From: Chloroflexota bacterium
Lineage (GTDB): Bacteria > Chloroflexota > Limnocylindria > Limnocylindrales > CSP1-4
Reading direction: 5' to 3'
DNA length: 11,277 bases
Assembly: GCA_017881985.1 (NCBI GenBank)
Contig: JADGQH010000085.1
Location: 1-11,277, forward strand
In this document: one piece after another, positions 5,869 to 11,277 of the stretch
Layout of the letters: the number at the start of each line of letters is the position of its first letter
Numbering within the stretch: the stretch's first letter is position 1
Position numbers and translations under genes: made by a program
The notes under the pieces: generated by a model
What the model saw: only the letters and a program-made list of their open reading frames with translations
Told to the model about the DNA's origin: nothing
Databases searched by the model: none

Positions 5869-7038
5869 CTACCCGTCGTCGCGCACGATGCGGCCACCGC
5901 CCACTACGAGGTCCGCGTCCTCGGGGTCGTAGAGGACGCACGCCTGGCCCGGCGCCGCCGCCCACACGGGGACCTCGGTCTCCACGACCCAGCGCGCCTC
6001 CCTACCGGACGGTGCCGCGGCCCCGGCACCGGATGGTGCCGCGCCCCGGCCGCCGGCGGCCGGGCTGACCGTTGCCCGGACCGCCTCCGCGCGGTGGCGG
6101 ACCTGCGCCCGCGCGGCGAATGGCGCGCCGTCGGCGGATGGCGGCCGTCCCGCCACGAACGTCACGTCGGCGATCGCGAAGCGGCGCGTCTCGAGGTCGG
6201 CACGGCGTGCGAGGACGATCGTGTTCGCCCCGGGGTCCACCCGGCTCACGTAGCGCGGCTCGCCGAGCGCGATGCCCAGCCCGCGGCGCTGCCCGACCGT
6301 GAAGCCGGCGGCGCCCTGGTGCGAACCGACGACCCGGCCGTCCTCCGCGTCGAGCGCCGGGCCCGCGACCGGCAGCCAGCCGGTCCGCTCCCGCAGCGCG
6401 TCGCGGGGGTCGCCCGTCGGGACGAAGCAGATCTCCATGCTCTCGGGCTTCTCCGCGGTCGCCAGCCCGCGCTCCCGCGCAAGGTCGCGGACCTCCGCCT
6501 TCGTCAGCTCGCCGAGCGGGAACCACGCGTGCGCCAGCTGGTCCTGGCGCAGGCCGTAGAGGAAGTAGGCCTGGTCCTTCGCACGGTCGACACCGCGCCG
6601 CAGCCGGTGGACGGGATTGCCGCCGAGGTCCGCCACGGTGTCGCGGCGGGCGTAGTGCCCGGTCGCCACCGCATCGCACCCGTAGAGCCGCCGCGCGCGC
6701 CCCAGGAGCGCCCCGAACTTCACGTAGCTGTTGCAGTCGACGCATGGGCTGGGCGTCTCGCCGCCGAGGTACGCGGCGAGGAACGGCCGGATGACGCCCG
6801 CCTCGAACTCCCGCTCCAGGTTGAGGACGTAGAACGGGACGTCGAGCTGTGCCGCCACCCGCCGGGCGTCTTCCGCCGCATCGGCCGAGCAGCAGCTCTT
6901 CTTCAGCTCCGAGTACGCGTCCGCGCCGTCGTGGACGCGCATCCAGACGCCGACGACGTCGTGCCCCGCCTCGGCCACGAGCGCCGCGGCGACCGAGCTG
7001 TCGACCCCGCCCGACATCGCGACGAGCACGCGCGCCAT
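5869..7038 (-). CDS. mnmA: tRNA-specific 2-thiouridylase MnmA (TrmU), 389 aa
   Basis: MnmA adenylates U34 of tRNA-Lys, -Glu and -Gln and replaces O2 with sulfur carried as a cysteine persulfide. The PP-loop is SGGVDSS (9-15). The catalytic Cys is C102 in CVDCNSYVKFG, with the second sulfur-handling Cys C204 in ESMEICFVP. Tract FTVGQRRGLGIALG (246-259) belongs to the central domain; the remainder is the C-terminal beta-barrel. The length is slightly above the usual 350-370 aa because of a low-complexity insert of about 24 residues (325-348, Gly/Ala/Pro/Ser) inside the last domain. ATG at 7038 has GAGG 4 nt upstream, overlapping the TGA of the preceding desulfurase gene, so translation is probably coupled. 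The desulfurase directly upstream is the likely sulfur donor, as in the YrvO-MnmA pair of Bacillus. Confidence 0.97.
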   Translation of the reverse strand: MARVLVAMSGGVDSSVAAALVAEAGHDVVGVWMRVHDGADAYSELKKSCCSADAAEDARRVAAQLDVPFYVLNLEREFEAGVIRPFLAAYLGGETPSPCVDCNSYVKFGALLGRARRLYGCDAVATGHYARRDTVADLGGNPVHRLRRGVDRAKDQAYFLYGLRQDQLAHAWFPLGELTKAEVRDLARERGLATAEKPESMEICFVPTGDPRDALRERTGWLPVAGPALDAEDGRVVGSHQGAAGFTVGQRRGLGIALGEPRYVSRVDPGANTIVLARRADLETRRFAIADVTFVAGRPPSADGAPFAARAQVRHRAEAVRATVSPAAGGRGAAPSGAGAAAPSGREARWVVETEVPVWAAAPGQACVLYDPEDADLVVGGGRIVRDDG

Positions 7039-7042
7039 GGCG

Positions 7043-7046
7043 CCTC
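7043..7046 (-). promoter_or_regulatory. Shine-Dalgarno GAGG for mnmA, overlapping the desulfurase stop
   Basis: On the minus strand the desulfurase TGA is part of TGAGG, and the GAGG lies 4 nt before the mnmA ATG. The overlap suggests that terminating ribosomes re-initiate on mnmA, keeping the donor and acceptor of the sulfur relay in step. Confidence 0.5.
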
Positions 7047-8229
7047 AGGCCCCCAGCCGCACACCGAGCGGATCCGCGGCCTGGGCGACCGACCCGGCGC
7101 GGATCTCGGCGATCACGCGGGGCACCACGAGGCATGCCTCGCCCACCTCCGCGTCCGTGGTCGCCCGGCCCAGCGAGAGGCGCAGCGCGCCGAGCGCCTC
7201 CGCGTCCGTGTAGCCCATCGCGGTCAGGACGTGGGACGGCTCCGGAGAGCCGGTCGAACAGGCGGACCCGGTGGACGCGGCGATCCCGTCGAGGTCGAGC
7301 GCGACGCTGATCGCCACCCCGTCGGCGCCCTGCACGCGCAGGGACAGGAGACCGGGAAGGCGCTCCGTCGGGTGGCCCGTCACCTCGACGCCGTCGACCG
7401 CGACACAGGCTGCCGCAAGTCGGGAGCGCAGGGCGCGCAGGCGGATCGCGGTCGTGGGGCGGTCGGCGCAGGCACACTCGTAGGCGACCGCCATCCCCAC
7501 TGTCCCGGCAACGTTCTCCGTTCCCGCCCGCCGGTGCCGCTCCTGGCTTCCCCCGTGGAGCTGCGCGATGAGCTGCGTGCCGCGCCGGATCCAGAGCGCG
7601 CCCATGCCCTTGGGGCCCTCGAACTTGTGGGCCGAGATCGTGACGAGGTCCGCCCCGAGCTCACCCACGTCGAGATCGAGCGTCGGGGCGGCCTGGACGG
7701 CGTCGACGTGGAAGAGGATGCCGCGCCGCGCCCGGATCCGTTCGGCAATCTCGCGGATCGGTTGGAGCGTGCCGACCTCGTTGTTGGCGAGCATCACCGA
7801 GACCAGCGTGGTCCGATCGTCGATCGCGGCGTCCAGCTCGTCGGGGTCCACGCGGCCGTGGCGGTCGACCCGTACCTCGACGACCTCGAAGCCGAACTTC
7901 TCGAGGTGGCGCATCGTGTGGCCGACGGCGTGGTGTTCGACTGCGCTCGTGACGAGGCGGTGGCCACGTGCCTTGCCGGCCCACGCGGCCCCCTTGATCG
8001 CGAGGTTGTTGGCCTCAGTTCCCCCGGAGGTGACCACGATCTCGCGGGCGGTGCCGCCCAGCGCCGTCGCCAGCCGCTCGTGGGCCTCGTCGAGCGCGTT
8101 GCGGGCGGCGCGGCCGAACGAATGCGCGGATGACGGGTTGCCGAACGCGCCGCCGAGATACGGGAGCATCGCCTCGAGCGCTTCGTGGCGGAGCGGCGTG
8201 GTCGCCGCGTGGTCGAGGTAGATCGCCAT
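7045..8229 (-). CDS. Cysteine desulfurase (NifS/IscS family), probably the sulfur donor for MnmA, 394 aa
   Basis: This is a PLP-dependent enzyme that takes sulfur from L-cysteine and holds it as a persulfide. It opens with IYLDHAATTPLR (3-14), typical of the family. Further landmarks are NPSSAHSFGR (31-40), TSGGTEANNLAIKG (67-80), SAVEHHAV (95-102), HVDAVQAAP (174-182), the PLP lysine K202 in SAHKFEGPKGMG, GGSQERHRRAGTENV (226-240), and the catalytic C324 in STGSACSTGSPEPSHVL. The short active-site loop with this Cys fits the group I (IscS/NifS) type. No iscU, iscR or other Fe-S assembly gene is adjacent; instead mnmA follows after 6 nt. This favours a dedicated tRNA-thiolation donor, like Bacillus YrvO, although service to Fe-S clusters cannot be excluded. 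ATG at 8229 follows a -10 box by 9 nt, which suggests a leaderless or near-leaderless message. Confidence 0.96.
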   Translation of the reverse strand: MAIYLDHAATTPLRHEALEAMLPYLGGAFGNPSSAHSFGRAARNALDEAHERLATALGGTAREIVVTSGGTEANNLAIKGAAWAGKARGHRLVTSAVEHHAVGHTMRHLEKFGFEVVEVRVDRHGRVDPDELDAAIDDRTTLVSVMLANNEVGTLQPIREIAERIRARRGILFHVDAVQAAPTLDLDVGELGADLVTISAHKFEGPKGMGALWIRRGTQLIAQLHGGSQERHRRAGTENVAGTVGMAVAYECACADRPTTAIRLRALRSRLAAACVAVDGVEVTGHPTERLPGLLSLRVQGADGVAISVALDLDGIAASTGSACSTGSPEPSHVLTAMGYTDAEALGALRLSLGRATTDAEVGEACLVVPRVIAEIRAGSVAQAADPLGVRLGA

Positions 8230-8238
8230 CAGAGCGGG

Positions 8239-8244
8239 ATTGTA
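8239..8244 (-). promoter_or_regulatory. Putative -10 box (TACAAT) for the desulfurase-mnmA operon
   Basis: On the minus strand TACAAT, five of six matches to TATAAT, ends 9 nt before the ATG at 8229. A start site 6 to 9 nt downstream would fall on or just before the start codon. No Shine-Dalgarno and no clear -35 are seen. Confidence 0.5.
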
Positions 8245-8272
8245 CGGCGGGATCGCCCGGAGGCCCGCTGGC

Positions 8273-8278
8273 TATCCT
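8273..8278 (+). promoter_or_regulatory. Putative -10 box (TATCCT) for the 172-aa gene
   Basis: TATCCT ends 6 nt before the GTG at 8285, the expected distance for a leaderless transcript. It lies 28 bp from the opposite-facing -10 box, so the two promoters must overlap upstream. Confidence 0.42.
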
Positions 8279-8284
8279 GTCGCG

Positions 8285-8803
8285 GTGACCGATCGACCGC
8301 GCCCGTCCGGATCGAGTGCCCCCAAACCGACCGCGTCCGAACCGAGCGCGCCTGGACCGAGCGCTGCCCGCCCGACGGGCTGGCTCCTTGGCTATCCCAC
8401 GGACCACCTCATGGGGATCCTCCCCTCCCCGGCCGCGGCCGACGCGGCCGTCTCGGAGCTGGTCGGCCATGGGGTCGCGCCCGACGCGATCCGGGTCCTG
8501 GTCGGCGAGGACGCCGCGCTGCGGATCGACGGCCGCGGGAAGCACCACGGGCTGCTGGCTCGGATCTACCGCCTGATCCAGTTCACCCAGATGGACCAGG
8601 CGCCCGACTTCCGGCGCTACGAGCTGGCGGCACGACGCGGCCACCCGGTGATCGCCGTCCGGGAGACCGATCCGGCCCGACGCCGGGACGTCCGGGCGGT
8701 CCTGCGACGCCACGGCGCGCACTTCACCAACTTCTACGGCCGCTTCTTCACCGAGACCCTGGATCCGTTCACGGGACCCGACGAGGGCGACCTCCCGATC
8801 TAG
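8285..8803 (+). CDS. Conserved protein of unknown function, stress-protein-like, 172 aa
   Basis: Residues 1-31 are Pro/Ser/Ala-rich and probably disordered. A compact domain follows: a strand and helix with GILPSPAAADAAVSELVGHG (44-63), then APDAIRVLVGEDAALRID (65-82), HHGLLARIYRLIQFTQ (87-102), RYELAARRGHPVIAV (111-125), and a C-terminal HGAHFTNFYGRFFTETL (143-159). The order 'element avoidance of neighbours by a helix, D.I.VL.GE, HG, RYE...G..V.AV, HGAH..YGR' is one I recall from uncharacterised small soluble proteins of Chloroflexota and Actinomycetota, loosely like general stress protein 17M domains. I cannot name a family. No signal peptide or membrane segment is seen. GTG at 8285 is chosen because a -10 box ends 6 nt before it; a TTG at 8240 is the alternative but would overlap that box. 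Transcribed divergently from the desulfurase gene. Confidence 0.85.
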   Translation: MTDRPRPSGSSAPKPTASEPSAPGPSAARPTGWLLGYPTDHLMGILPSPAAADAAVSELVGHGVAPDAIRVLVGEDAALRIDGRGKHHGLLARIYRLIQFTQMDQAPDFRRYELAARRGHPVIAVRETDPARRRDVRAVLRRHGAHFTNFYGRFFTETLDPFTGPDEGDLPI

Positions 8804-8869
8804 GCATGACTCCCGCTTCGACGGCCCCCGTGCGCGCCGGTGAGCAGCCCGCCGTCCGCGAGGCGTCGG
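8804..8869. other. Intergenic spacer between convergent genes
   Basis: The 66-bp spacer separates the stop of the 172-aa gene from the stop of the UvrA-like gene. The only inverted repeat I see is GACGGC (8820-8825) with GCCGTC (8851-8856) across a 25-nt loop, too weak to call a terminator. Confidence 0.5.
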
Positions 8870-11260
<2,391 letters not shown>

Positions 11261-11265
11261 CGTGT

Positions 11266-11269
11266 CTCC
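11266..11269 (-). promoter_or_regulatory. Shine-Dalgarno GGAG for the UvrA-like gene
   Basis: GGAG lies 5 nt before the ATG at 11260 on the minus strand. It supports the first of the two close ATG codons (11260 rather than 11254). The promoter lies beyond the window. Confidence 0.55.
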
Positions 11270-11277
11270 GTGCGGTC

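Noticed and set aside
5419..8133. Plus-strand open frame of about 900 codons opposite mnmA and the desulfurase
   Set aside because: High GC leaves few stop codons; the translation is low-complexity and crosses several real minus-strand genes with full motif sets.
8820..8856. Possible terminator between the convergent 172-aa and UvrA-like genes
   Set aside because: Only a 6-bp stem with a 25-nt loop and no T-run; expected by chance in such GC-rich sequence.

Overview
The window is about 11.3 kb of very GC-rich bacterial DNA (GC clearly above two thirds by eye) and is densely coded. It contains nine genes, of which seven are on the minus strand. No gene-free stretch reaches 300 bases, and I see no rRNA, tRNA, CRISPR array, insertion sequence or phage gene. 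The composition, the putative leaderless starts, the AlaS / FtsA-like / 'DDEITSAAARIR' protein order and the stress-type small protein ending YGRFFTETL suggest a high-GC Chloroflexota (Limnocylindria-like) genome. A high-GC actinomycete is the alternative. This assignment is inference.

Layout, left to right. (1) 1-4589, minus: an operon read as alaS (alanyl-tRNA synthetase), then an FtsA-like actin-fold ATPase, then a conserved protein cut by the left edge. Gaps are about 10 nt. (2) 4590-4756: a divergent promoter region. (3) 4757-5308, plus: a small lipoprotein resembling the mycobacterial LpqH/19-kDa family. Its last codons look shifted by one base. A GC-rich hairpin follows the restored stop. 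(4) 5305-8229, minus: a four-gene operon read as cysteine desulfurase, mnmA, a three-helix small membrane protein, then a one-helix small membrane protein. Genes are 6 to 10 nt apart or overlap by ATGA. (5) 8230-8284: a 55-bp divergent spacer with two -10 boxes placed so close to the start codons that both transcripts would be leaderless or nearly so. (6) 8285-8803, plus: a 172-aa conserved protein of unknown function. (7) 8870-11260, minus: a 796-aa UvrA paralogue with two ABC modules but without the UvrB-binding domain.

How the genes work together: the desulfurase and MnmA form a sulfur-relay pair for 2-thiouridine at tRNA wobble position 34, and AlaS also serves translation. The FtsA-like ATPase and the partial protein after it look like a lineage-specific membrane-associated module of unknown role. 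The UvrA paralogue stands alone and resembles DNA-binding or drug-resistance UvrA-like proteins more than the excision-repair enzyme. Nothing here is an obvious new defence or biosynthetic system. The best leads are the frameshifted LpqH-like lipoprotein and the FtsA-like two-gene module.
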